Both the position numbers and the translations under genes were made by a program. A stretch of DNA of 64,000 bases. Source: UBA12191 sp009937185 (GTDB lineage: Bacteria > Planctomycetota > UBA8108 > UBA1146). How positions within the stretch are numbered: position 1 is the stretch's first letter; each line of letters begins with the position of its first letter. Under the pieces are notes generated by a model. The model did no database searches, had not been told where the DNA came from, and worked only from the letters and a program-made list of their open reading frames with translations. The DNA is taken from contig CALJGL010000009.1 of assembly GCA_938075155.1 (NCBI GenBank), positions 1 through 64,000 on the forward strand, written 5' to 3'. Shown piece by piece: positions 1-8,240 of the stretch.

Positions 1-498
1 CAAAATACTGCCAAGGCCGCTTTTGATGTCGACGACTATGCTCACTTCGTACGGGTCCAGAGCGAATCGGCGTTACGCCACCTGGCCAATGATTACGCCT
101 ATGATCACGGTGAAAACTCGGATGAACTACAAAGCGAATACACCCTGAGGAGCTCGACTGAGCAAGTCAGCGAGGCGTTACGGATCGAACTCTCGAAACG
201 TCTGGAAAAGGCCGGAGTTGAAGTTGAAGAAGCACGACTCAACCACCTAGCATATGCACCGGAAATCGCCAGCGCCATGCTCCGCCGCCAACAAGCCGAT
301 GCCATCATCGCAGCACGAGAAAAGATTGTTGACGGAGCGGTGAGCATGGTCGAAATGGCGATCGATGGTCTCGAATCAAAAAATGTGGTGAATCTGGACG
401 AAGAGCGCAAAGCCGCCATGGTCAGTAATCTACTGGTCATCCTCTGTAGTGATAGTGATGCACAGCCAGTCGTGAACACAGGAAGTCTCTACACATAA
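1..498 (+). CDS. SPFH/band-7 domain protein, C-terminal part (5' end outside window)
   Basis: The reading frame is open from base 1 to the TAA at 496-498, giving 165 residues of the C-terminal part. The text is typical of the end of an SPFH (stomatin/prohibitin/flotillin) domain: a RVQSESALRHLA segment, then SSTEQVSEALRIEL, RLEKAGVEVEEARLNHLAYAPEIA and an amphipathic RRQQADAIIAAREKIVDGAV helix. Family members form membrane-associated oligomers; the target here is unknown. A small ribbon-helix-helix gene follows 66 bp downstream on the same strand, a pairing I associate with this SPFH subfamily. The N-terminal membrane anchor is not visible. Confidence 0.85.
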   Translation, partial: QNTAKAAFDVDDYAHFVRVQSESALRHLANDYAYDHGENSDELQSEYTLRSSTEQVSEALRIELSKRLEKAGVEVEEARLNHLAYAPEIASAMLRRQQADAIIAAREKIVDGAVSMVEMAIDGLESKNVVNLDEERKAAMVSNLLVILCSDSDAQPVVNTGSLYT

Positions 499-564
499 TC
501 AGGATTAGTAATAAACTGACAAGATCAGGCACGGAATCACAACGACGTCACTGGAGTTAAAATC

Positions 565-759
565 ATGGCCAGGAAATCTCTTCTGTTGCGCTTCGATGAA
601 CGCATCCATAACGAGTTACGTCACTGGGCAAGTGACGAGTTGCGAAGCGTCAATGCTCAGATTGAATTCCTGTTGCGTCAAGCGGTGATGCAGCGACGTG
701 GTAAAGATCCGCTGGCAGACTCCCATCCAACAGAAGAAGGAGAGGAGCTCGAGACTTGA
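565..759 (+). CDS. Arc-like ribbon-helix-helix small protein
   Basis: This is a 64-residue protein starting at ATG 565 with a GGAG ribosome site about 8 bp upstream. The N-terminus (ARKSLLLRFDERIHNELRHWA) reads as a beta strand followed by a helix. A second helix (SVNAQIEFLLRQAVMQR) completes an Arc/MetJ-type ribbon-helix-helix fold, and the tail is acidic. The family binds DNA as a dimer. It probably forms a two-gene unit with the upstream SPFH gene and could autoregulate it (inference). No toxin gene is adjacent, so I do not call an antitoxin. Confidence 0.75.
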   Translation: MARKSLLLRFDERIHNELRHWASDELRSVNAQIEFLLRQAVMQRRGKDPLADSHPTEEGEELET

Positions 760-780
760 AGTCACGAGTTCCTCGTTTTT
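742..780 (+). terminator. Rho-independent terminator after the SPFH/RHH pair
   Basis: The arms at 742-751 and 765-774 form a 10-bp stem with one G-U pair and a 13-nt loop. They are followed by G and five T (776-780). The stem overlaps the stop codon of the ribbon-helix-helix gene. Confidence 0.7.
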
Positions 781-851
781 AAGTAAAGAAATCGCTCTCT
801 TTGATAGCAGACAGATACAGACTTCAACTCGAATAGTGAAATGGAATAACG

Positions 852-2189
852 ATGTTCTTTCCTGAAGAATCACAGGTACGGCCGTATCGGCTTCTTTGTT
901 TGCTCTCGGCTTTATTGATATGTGTTTCCGGATGTATGGGTTTTCCAGGGCGTACTCCTCCCATGACAAAAGAAGTTCGGCAGAAATATATTGAGTCCTT
1001 CGACATGATGACAAAGAAGATCGAAGACTCATTTTGGGATCCTGAACTTCTTGAGAGCCGTTGGGGTGGATTGAAGGAAGAGTGTCGCGAAAAGGTGTTG
1101 GCCGCTGAGGGGATAGATGAGGCCCGGGGTGCTATGAGGCAACTGCTTTCGGCTCTGAAGCTCTCTCATTTCGGTCTGATGTCCGCAGCTGCTAGTGAAG
1201 AATTTCGAAGAGGCCATCAGCCAGGAGAAGCAGGGATGATTCTCAGGGCATCCGATGATGATCAAGTGATCGTTGTCAGAGTTGAACCGAATGGGCCCGC
1301 GGATATTGCAGGTATTCAGCCTGGGGATGAAATTCTTCAAGCTAAAGATCTAGAGCTTGCCTCTCGCATTAAAGAATGGAAAATTGCAGGAAATCGATAT
1401 CTTGTTGTTCAGGCTTTAAGATCGATTTGCTCCGGGAAGGCGGGAGCATCGCGAGAGTTGTTAGTGCTAGGAGAATCTGGAGAACGAAAAGTAACTATTA
1501 TCTTGGAGGCCGCAGATAAAGACATTCCACGTGTAGGTGTCGGCAATATTTCACCGATTCCTCTCCGCATGGAAAAGAAAATTCTAGAAGACAACATTTT
1601 GTATCTGCGTTGGAACATGTTTCTGGGCCCAAGCTTGGTGATGCCTTGGATTGAGGAATCTCTCAGCGAACACTCTGAAGCCAGGGGACTGGTCATCGAC
1701 CTTAGGGGCAATCCCGGCGGAATTGGAATTATGGCCTGTGGGATATCTGGTTGGTTGATTCCTGAAGAGGGATTTCAATTGGGAAAGATGATCATGCGTG
1801 ATTCGGAACTCAATTTTGTTGTGAATCCAAGAATGGGGGGGTGGGTAAAACCCGTGGCACTGCTCATCGACGAGGGCAGTGGATCGACTTCAGAAATTAT
1901 GGCCCAGGGATTGAGGGATGCTGGAAGAGTTCGCCTGTTTGGTCGAACGACGGCGGGGGCGGCCTTACCTTCCATCATTATTGAGCTTCCTTCTGGTGAT
2001 ATGTTGCAATACGCGATTTCCGATTACATATCGGCATCGGGCCATCGAATGGAGGGGGTCGGTGTTCAGCCGGATGAGAGAATTCCGGTGGATTCGGCCC
2101 TGATCCGTAAATATGGAGACCCAGTACTTCATAGGGCTCGAAATTGGCTTGTGGGTAAACCGGGTGGACCTGATAGCCCTCAGAGGTGA
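852..2189 (+). CDS. S41-family peptidase lipoprotein with PDZ domain
   Basis: This 445-residue protein begins with a signal segment ending in the lipobox CVSGC, so Cys28 is the predicted lipidated residue. A PDZ-like domain spans about residues 125-210 (EPNGPADIAGIQPGDEIL). The S41 core follows with VIDLRGNPGG and GSGSTSEIMAQ near residue 343, where the nucleophilic Ser is expected. After it comes GRTTAGAALP instead of the TFGKG of bacterial tail-specific proteases. The catalytic Lys of the Ser-Lys dyad therefore appears absent, and the protein is closer to tricorn/IRBP-like S41 members. The substrate is unknown. It stands alone, downstream of a terminator. Confidence 0.85.
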   Translation: MFFPEESQVRPYRLLCLLSALLICVSGCMGFPGRTPPMTKEVRQKYIESFDMMTKKIEDSFWDPELLESRWGGLKEECREKVLAAEGIDEARGAMRQLLSALKLSHFGLMSAAASEEFRRGHQPGEAGMILRASDDDQVIVVRVEPNGPADIAGIQPGDEILQAKDLELASRIKEWKIAGNRYLVVQALRSICSGKAGASRELLVLGESGERKVTIILEAADKDIPRVGVGNISPIPLRMEKKILEDNILYLRWNMFLGPSLVMPWIEESLSEHSEARGLVIDLRGNPGGIGIMACGISGWLIPEEGFQLGKMIMRDSELNFVVNPRMGGWVKPVALLIDEGSGSTSEIMAQGLRDAGRVRLFGRTTAGAALPSIIIELPSGDMLQYAISDYISASGHRMEGVGVQPDERIPVDSALIRKYGDPVLHRARNWLVGKPGGPDSPQR

Positions 2190-2301
2190 TGCTGAACGTC
2201 TTGCGTAAATCTCGCAGATAATAAAACTCATGGAAAGAAGTTCGAGGCCTTTCCTGACCTTCTGTATTTAGCAGAAATAATTCCTGAAAGAGGAATCAAA
2301 A

Positions 2302-3186
2302 ATGAATAAACCTCTCATTGTTTTTTCACTGTTGGCTGCCTTGCTGTTCTCAACGTGTTGGGTAACCCCGCTGACGGCTCAAGATGAAACTGCTGATAAG
2401 CCCGTTAAAGAAGCAGCAGAGAATGCCGCAGAGGATGCCGAAGGAAAAGAAGTACTCGCTGCATTACAAGGCCGGATGATAAAAGTATTGGGAGGCAAAG
2501 AAGCTCTCGAAAAGTTCTCGAATAGAGTCACGACTTCCACTGTAAAGATTATCGCTCAGGGAATGGAAGCGGAGTTGGTGACTTTTTTAGATAAAAACGG
2601 AAGTTACCGTGAATCTATGTCCCTGGAAGGATTTGGCGATTTTATCCAAGGTATCTCAGGTGACGTCACCTGGGCTCTGGATCCCATCAATGGTCCACGT
2701 CTTGTTGCTGGTGCGGAAAAAGTACAGCTGAGGAGAGGTGCTCGCCTGCATCCCGCTCTTTGGTTAACGAAAGATTATTCGAGTGCAAAGGTCATAGGCG
2801 AAGAGAAAATTAAAGATCAACAATGTGAAATTTTTGATCTCGTGACCACGGATGGCAAGACTGAAAAGTACTGGGTTTCTGAGAAAGGTCTTGTTTGCAA
2901 AATGACGATGACAGCTGATTCTCAAATGGGAAAAATCCCAATGGTGATCACACTGGAATCGTGGAAAGAGATAGACGGAATACAATTTCCTGAGATCGTC
3001 AGAGTCAAGCAAGCTCTTCAGATGATGGAAATCCACCTTGGGAAAATTGAACACGACGTGGAAGACACTGCAGCTATGACGGCTATTCCTGAGAAAGTTC
3101 AAAAGCTGGTCGACATGGAAAAATCGAAGAAAGAAAAAGTGCTTGATCCAGATAGTGGTGCATCAAAAGGTTCCGAGGGGCAATAA
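2302..3186 (+). CDS. Secreted LolA-like / outer-membrane lipoprotein-sorting-type protein
   Basis: This 294-residue protein has an N-terminal signal peptide (hydrophobic residues about 5-25, ending LTAQ). A ribosome site (AGAGG) precedes ATG 2302. After an acidic Ala/Glu-rich linker, a domain with alternating beta strands follows (GDVTWALDP, EEKIKDQQCEIFDLVTTDG, KYWVSEKGLVCKM, ESWKEIDGIQFPEIV). This pattern is common in planctomycete proteins annotated as outer membrane lipoprotein-sorting or DUF-type proteins. A lipid- or lipoprotein-binding role in the periplasm is inferred from the fold type only. Confidence 0.6.
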   Translation: MNKPLIVFSLLAALLFSTCWVTPLTAQDETADKPVKEAAENAAEDAEGKEVLAALQGRMIKVLGGKEALEKFSNRVTTSTVKIIAQGMEAELVTFLDKNGSYRESMSLEGFGDFIQGISGDVTWALDPINGPRLVAGAEKVQLRRGARLHPALWLTKDYSSAKVIGEEKIKDQQCEIFDLVTTDGKTEKYWVSEKGLVCKMTMTADSQMGKIPMVITLESWKEIDGIQFPEIVRVKQALQMMEIHLGKIEHDVEDTAAMTAIPEKVQKLVDMEKSKKEKVLDPDSGASKGSEGQ

Positions 3187-3204
3187 TCTCGGCAAAAATC
3201 TCGG

Positions 3205-3246
3205 CAAAAAAACCCCCACGACCTCGCCGGTCGTGGGGGTTTTTTT
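3205..3246. terminator. Bidirectional Rho-independent terminator
   Basis: A perfect 13-bp GC-rich stem (3211-3223 with 3229-3241) and a 5-nt loop are flanked by an A-run on the left and a T-run on the right. It can therefore terminate both the rightward gene ending at 3186 and the leftward gene ending at 3270. Confidence 0.9.
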
Positions 3247-3269
3247 ATGGGTACAAGTGGGAATAGAGC

Positions 3270-4346
3270 TCAGAATTTTGGTAGTTCTACACCATGAAGA
3301 TAGATTTCGATTTGAGCATCTTTCCAAAGATTTCTCTGAAACTTGATCCGATTCTCTTCTCGTATTTTATTTAACAAGATTCTTCGGATTTGCCCTTGGG
3401 CGTCTGAGAAATCTAGTGCGCCACCAGAGATGCGCTCGACGAGCAAAATCTTATGTGAGTACCCCCGACAGGCAAACCAATCAGAAATGTCCTTTTCTTT
3501 TAGACTTTTGACAATTTCAGGAACAGGTGGGAATCGGTCATCGAGCTCTGAATCACTCATGGAGTATAAGCCGCCGGCTGAAGATCTTGGCCCGCTTGAA
3601 AATGAAGAGATTATTGAGCTGAAATCTTTGCCTTCAGAAAGCGCAGTATCTATTTCCGCGATGATTTTGGAGTAATCCGTGTCTTCTAACGGAATAAGAA
3701 GTTGTCGAAATTTTACCCGACCTTCTTGTGCAAACTCATCGACGTGTAACTTGTAATAGTTTCGTATGGCCTTTGGAGAGATACTCTGAGTAATCTGTAG
3801 TTTCTTATTCTTTAGTTCGCTGATGAGCAAATCTTCGTTAACACGGGCTCGGAGTTCAGTTTCGCTTTCTCCGAATTGTTGTTTCCACAAAAACAAATAG
3901 TCATCAATAGAAAAGCGTGTGCCTTCTACTCGACTTAGTCTTTCGACAGTTCTTTGGAGATAATTCTCAACGGCATCTTCAGGAAGAATAAGGCCTTCTC
4001 TGATCGCTTGTTGAACCAACAGTTTCCGTTCTATCATCTCTGTTAATATTATGGGTTTAAGTTTGAGTCGTTCGATCTCAAGAACGGACTCCGGGAATCT
4101 TCCCAGATTGGGTTCGATTCTACGTTCAATCATTTGTAACACTTCGCCAAGAGTGATCACTTCTCCATTGACCTTGGCTGCAAATCCATTTTCAAGAGGA
4201 AGCGCCTGGGCATGAAGAACTGAGTTTTTCAGCACAGTATTGATGCAAAGAATTGGAATGATCCATAGCAATAGAACACCAACGAGACGTGGTCTTTGTC
4301 CTGCTGGAGTAATACGCTTTTGACAGGAATCATGAGCAAGATTCAT
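3270..4346 (-). CDS. Periplasmic peptidyl-prolyl isomerase, SurA/PpiC (parvulin) type
   Basis: I place the start at ATG 4346 because an AAGGAG site lies 7 bp upstream; the reading frame itself stays open further. The protein is 358 residues. A hydrophobic signal/anchor (LVGVLLLWIIPILCINTVL) is followed by a SurA-N-like helical part (VNGEVITLGEVLQMIERRI, IILTEMIERKLLVQQAI). A parvulin domain follows (VKFRQLLIP, SSFSSGPRSSAGGLYSM, ISDWFACRGYSHKILLVERI). It is expected to help outer-membrane or secreted protein folding. The PpiC core is short and somewhat divergent, so catalytic activity is not certain. Confidence 0.8.
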   Translation of the reverse strand: MNLAHDSCQKRITPAGQRPRLVGVLLLWIIPILCINTVLKNSVLHAQALPLENGFAAKVNGEVITLGEVLQMIERRIEPNLGRFPESVLEIERLKLKPIILTEMIERKLLVQQAIREGLILPEDAVENYLQRTVERLSRVEGTRFSIDDYLFLWKQQFGESETELRARVNEDLLISELKNKKLQITQSISPKAIRNYYKLHVDEFAQEGRVKFRQLLIPLEDTDYSKIIAEIDTALSEGKDFSSIISSFSSGPRSSAGGLYSMSDSELDDRFPPVPEIVKSLKEKDISDWFACRGYSHKILLVERISGGALDFSDAQGQIRRILLNKIREENRIKFQRNLWKDAQIEIYLHGVELPKF

Positions 4347-4532
4347 CTTTGATCTCTCCTTGAAAAAAAAATCGTATCGACAAGGCAGATTACCACAAGC
4401 ACCTCTTATGCTACCCAAGATCGGGCAATATGCTGGAATCTGAACCTGCTTACAGAATAAACGCCTCGTCTACGAGATCCAGACCTGTCAGGAAACGTGG
4501 AGTTTTTCATGGATTTCTTTATCATCATCCAC

Positions 4533-4558
4533 AGGAGGTGGGTCATTGGTGACCTCCT
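4533..4558 (+). promoter_or_regulatory. Inverted repeat in trkA leader pairing an SD-like and an anti-SD-like sequence
   Basis: AGGAGGT (4533-4539) and ACCTCCT (4552-4558) are perfect complements separated by 12 nt, 26 bp before the proposed trkA start codon. In RNA the hairpin would mask the purine-rich SD-like strand. The role is unknown. Confidence 0.4.
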
Positions 4559-4584
4559 TCTGAAGCATGACCGGGGGGATACGG

Positions 4585-5967
4585 ATGCGTATCGTTATTG
4601 TTGGGGCTGGAGTGGTGGGATTCCACCTGGCAGAAAAACTGTCGGATGATCATCATAAGATCACAATTATCGATTCCAACAGCGAGCTCATCCAGCGCAT
4701 CGATGAGCGATTGAACGTTCAGGCAATTCTCGGAAATGCAGCCAGCCCACGTGTTCTCCGCAAAGCGAAAATAGGAGCAGCAGATCTAGTTATTGCTGTA
4801 ACGGATCGAGACGAAACCAATATTACTGTTAGTCTTTTGGCAAAACATTTGGGTGCAAATAAGATAGTCGTCAGATTACGCAATGCAGAATTGTCGGCTG
4901 ATAAAGACTTGATGCAGCTTTACGGTGCAGAGGCTACCGTGAATCCAGTGACTGTTACCGCGGAAAAGATTCAGCGCCTCATTCATAATCCAGGCTCATT
5001 TGATGTCTCATCATTTGCGGATGGGAAACTTGATTTATGGGGTTATGAAATTTCGAAGGGTTCCCCCCTCGATGGTGTCATCCTCAAAGATTTGAAAAAA
5101 CGATTCGATAAGCTTCCAGGTCTTATCGTTGCAATTTTCAGAGATGGGGAGCAGAGCATCGCTAGGGGCGACGATGACCTTCGTGCGGAAGATCATATTT
5201 ACGTCCTCATGCCTGAGGAAGAGTTGAAAAATTTCCGAAAGTTTGTGCACCCGGAATCAGAGAGAGTGGAAAAAGTTGTGATCGCTGGTGCCACTCGCCT
5301 TGGGCTAGAAGTGGCACGAAGAGTTGAGCAAAATCCACAAAAGGTTCGTTCTCTCATCATTGTTGAAAAAGATCGCGCACGTGCAGAGAAAGCCGCTGAA
5401 GAGCTAAATAAAGCATTGGTGCTGCATGGTAGCGTTACAGATACCAGCTTTGTCTCTGAAAATGAGATCGCAGATGCCGACTACTTCCTTTCCTTAGAAA
5501 GTGACGACGCTGAAAACCTAACGAATGCAATGCTGATCAAGAAACAAGGTGTACGGCGAGTACTTGTCAGAAGTGAAAATGACCAGTTCCTTCCGGTTTT
5601 CCAGCAAACGAATTTTGGGGAAGTGGTGAACCCAAGAAGAGTCACAGTCAGTGATATATTGCGGGTGATAAGAAGGGGTGGAGTAGTGGCAGTGTCTCAG
5701 GTGGGAGCCTTGGGCGCAGAGGCCAGAGAATACGAAGTCACAGAAAGCCAAGCGGTATGCGGTAAGAAGATCTCAGACCTCAACCTTCCGCAAGACAGCA
5801 TCATTGGTGCTATCAGAAGGACAGATGAAAATAGAGATGTCGAAATTTTTACAGCCGTTGGCGATACTAAAATCCTTGCAGATGACCATGTGATTATTTT
5901 TGCACTTCCGGCAGCAGTCAGTGAAATTGAAAAAGTCTTCACCCGTAGAAGAGGATTCTTACGTTGA
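4585..5967 (+). CDS. trkA: Trk potassium uptake regulatory subunit TrkA
   Basis: TrkA is the cytoplasmic NAD(H)-binding gating subunit of the Trk K+ channel. From ATG 4585 the protein has 460 residues (an in-frame ATG 18 bp upstream is possible; GGGGGGAT precedes 4585). Two RCK_N Rossmann domains are visible. The first has an intact GAGVVG glycine motif and an acidic TIIDSN strand end; the second starts at KVVIAGATRLG with a weaker glycine motif. Each is followed by an RCK_C domain (SPLDGVILKDL; CGKKISDLNLP). It overlaps trkH by 4 bp, so the two are cotranscribed. Confidence 0.95.
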   Translation: MRIVIVGAGVVGFHLAEKLSDDHHKITIIDSNSELIQRIDERLNVQAILGNAASPRVLRKAKIGAADLVIAVTDRDETNITVSLLAKHLGANKIVVRLRNAELSADKDLMQLYGAEATVNPVTVTAEKIQRLIHNPGSFDVSSFADGKLDLWGYEISKGSPLDGVILKDLKKRFDKLPGLIVAIFRDGEQSIARGDDDLRAEDHIYVLMPEEELKNFRKFVHPESERVEKVVIAGATRLGLEVARRVEQNPQKVRSLIIVEKDRARAEKAAEELNKALVLHGSVTDTSFVSENEIADADYFLSLESDDAENLTNAMLIKKQGVRRVLVRSENDQFLPVFQQTNFGEVVNPRRVTVSDILRVIRRGGVVAVSQVGALGAEAREYEVTESQAVCGKKISDLNLPQDSIIGAIRRTDENRDVEIFTAVGDTKILADDHVIIFALPAAVSEIEKVFTRRRGFLR

Positions 5968-7520
5968 GAGTAAGATCACTCCTTGCCATTCTGGGATTAT
6001 TGCTATTAGTCTTGTCGGGGGTCATGTTGATCCCGCTCGGTGTTTCTTGGTTCATGGGATCTACAGAAGATTATCCTGCATTTTTATCATCCATAGCGAT
6101 CACCTTTACGGTGGGAGCTGTGTTTTGGATTTTGAATCTCAACAATCTCAAAGAGATTCGTGTTAGAGAAGCTTTCACTGTCGTTGGGTTGAGCTGGGTG
6201 ATGGTGAGTTTCTTCGGAGCCTTGCCTTTTTGGTTATCTCCTTCAGGGATCCCCAATTTGCTGGATGCCTATTTTGAGACGATGAGTGGCTTTACCACGA
6301 CCGGTGCATCCATTTTGAAAGATGTTGAGGTGTTATCTCCCGGACTGTTGTTTTGGCGTAACCTGACTCAGTGGCTAGGGGGAATGGGTTTCGTCTTGCT
6401 GACTCTTGCAGTGATGCCACTGTTGGGATCCGGAGGAGTCCACATGTATCGGGCTGAAATTCCGGGTCCAGCCAAAGAAAAGTTAACCCCCAGAGTGACG
6501 CAGACGGCACTTTATCTTTGGGGCCTGTATATACTTTTTACTGCGCTAGAGATACTGATGTTGATGCCGGCAATCGGTTGGTTTGACGCCATCACCCATT
6601 CATTGAGCACTCTCTCTACGGGTGGATTTTCGACAAAAAATGCGAGCATAGCAGCTTTCGATAGTGCCTATGTGGATGCCGTGGTCACAGTATTCATGTT
6701 ATTGGCTTCGATTAATTTCGTTTTGCACTATCGATTCTTGTTTCAATTTCAATTCAAATCGTTCTTTGATGGAGAGTGCCGGTTTTTTATCGGTGTGGCA
6801 CTCACTTCTATGCTTTTCATTACGGTGGTTCTCACTTTCTTGACTGATTATCCGGCTAAAAGTCAGCATCCTGAAATATATTCAGGATTGGGTGAGTGCT
6901 TCCGGGTGGCTAGTTTTCAAGTGGCGACTTTATTTTCAGGTTGTGGGTTTGTGACCGCCGACTTTGACCATTGGCCAAATATCTGTCGTGTGCTTCTTGC
7001 GGTTTTGATGATGATTGGTGGATGTGCCGGATCGACATCTGGTGGTGTCAAGGTGGTTCGATTCTTGACTCTGATGAAGTTTAGTCTTCGTGAAATCGCA
7101 TTATTGATCAGGCCCCAAGCCGTTATTTCACTCAAGCTGAATGGGAACAATATTGAACGCGAAGTGGTTTCGAGAGTGCTGGGATTCCTAGCATTGTGGC
7201 TGTTGTTGTTTCTTCTTTCAGTGGCTTTGATGTCTTTCATTATTGATCCTAGTTGGTCTAGTGAATCAGGGAGTCTCGACCCGGTAGAAGCGAGCAAGGT
7301 GAGCGGTGCACAAGAGGATGATCATCTGGTAACAGCTTTCGGTGCAACTTTGGCGACTTTGACCAATGTGGGACCGGGTTTCGGTGGGGTTGGACCCATG
7401 GAGAACTATGCCAATATTCCTGCTGCCGGAAAGGCTTTGATGATCCTGTTGATGCTTCTCGGAAGGCTGGAGATCTACGCTGTTCTTGTCATCTTCTTGC
7501 CCTTCACATGGAGGCGTTGA
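5964..7520 (+). CDS. trkH: Trk potassium uptake membrane subunit TrkH
   Basis: This 518-residue integral membrane protein starts at TTG 5964 inside the trkA stop (TTGA overlap). Four pore-loop repeats with selectivity-filter glycines are recognisable: TMSGFTTTGAS, LSTLSTGGFST, SGCGFVTADF and TNVGPGFGGVGP. These define the SKT superfamily K+ channel. Together with TrkA it forms the K+ uptake system. The protein ends in a short basic tail and the next gene is convergent. Confidence 0.95.
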   Translation: MRVRSLLAILGLLLLVLSGVMLIPLGVSWFMGSTEDYPAFLSSIAITFTVGAVFWILNLNNLKEIRVREAFTVVGLSWVMVSFFGALPFWLSPSGIPNLLDAYFETMSGFTTTGASILKDVEVLSPGLLFWRNLTQWLGGMGFVLLTLAVMPLLGSGGVHMYRAEIPGPAKEKLTPRVTQTALYLWGLYILFTALEILMLMPAIGWFDAITHSLSTLSTGGFSTKNASIAAFDSAYVDAVVTVFMLLASINFVLHYRFLFQFQFKSFFDGECRFFIGVALTSMLFITVVLTFLTDYPAKSQHPEIYSGLGECFRVASFQVATLFSGCGFVTADFDHWPNICRVLLAVLMMIGGCAGSTSGGVKVVRFLTLMKFSLREIALLIRPQAVISLKLNGNNIEREVVSRVLGFLALWLLLFLLSVALMSFIIDPSWSSESGSLDPVEASKVSGAQEDDHLVTAFGATLATLTNVGPGFGGVGPMENYANIPAAGKALMILLMLLGRLEIYAVLVIFLPFTWRR

Positions 7521-7532
7521 ATCCCGCTCACT

Positions 7533-8240
7533 TTATGCGAGGTCAAACAGCAACAAATCGGATTCTGCCAACGAGTGAATCGAATACTTTTCGATAGCTT
7601 CGATTGCTACGCCGTCTCCACTCTTCAGGTTGTGTTTTTCACTCTCGGATTCAAGGCTGATATCCCCGGAGATCACCTGGAGCCAATGGCCTCGTCCTGA
7701 GTAAATGGTGACCTCATCTTGATCACCGGGCATAAAGTTTCTTCGCATGATTCTGGCGTCTTGATGAATCATGAGGCACTGTTCTGATTCTTCATTGCTG
7801 ACCATGAGTTGCCACTGACCCGATCTACCTTTCGGATCAAATGCCATTTGATCATAGCGAGCATTGACACCGTGAGTTCCGGGAATGAGCCAAATCTGAT
7901 ACAGATGAAGTTCCGAATCTTCAGCATTTCTCTCGCTGTGAACGACTCCTCTCCCGGCGCTCATCACCTGAATTTCTCCTGCTCGAATGACTCCTTCGCC
8001 ACCGGTGGAATCCTGATGCGCGATAGAGCCTTTTAGGACGATGGTGATGATTTCCATCTCCCGATGGGGGTGTGCGGGAAATCCTGTATTTCCGGAAATA
8101 CGGTCCTCGTTCATGACCCTCAGGCTACGCCACTGCGTCCACCCCGGATCTTGATATTCTCCGAAGCTGAAGCTGTAGTTTGCTTTCAACCAGCCATAGT
8201 CTGCTGTTCCCCGATCCTGTGCGTAGCGAAGTTTTAGCAA
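7533..8240 (-). CDS. Pirin-family bicupin (YhhW-like)
   Basis: This 235-residue protein has the length of E. coli YhhW. The N-terminal cupin carries the metal site pattern FPAHPHREMEIITIVLKG followed by HSERN, typical of pirins, some of which have quercetinase activity. The C-terminal cupin is shorter and lacks metal ligands. It overlaps the M20 dipeptidase gene by 7 bp and is translated after it. The physiological substrate is unknown. Confidence 0.9.
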   Translation of the reverse strand: MLKLRYAQDRGTADYGWLKANYSFSFGEYQDPGWTQWRSLRVMNEDRISGNTGFPAHPHREMEIITIVLKGSIAHQDSTGGEGVIRAGEIQVMSAGRGVVHSERNAEDSELHLYQIWLIPGTHGVNARYDQMAFDPKGRSGQWQLMVSNEESEQCLMIHQDARIMRRNFMPGDQDEVTIYSGRGHWLQVISGDISLESESEKHNLKSGDGVAIEAIEKYSIHSLAESDLLLFDLA

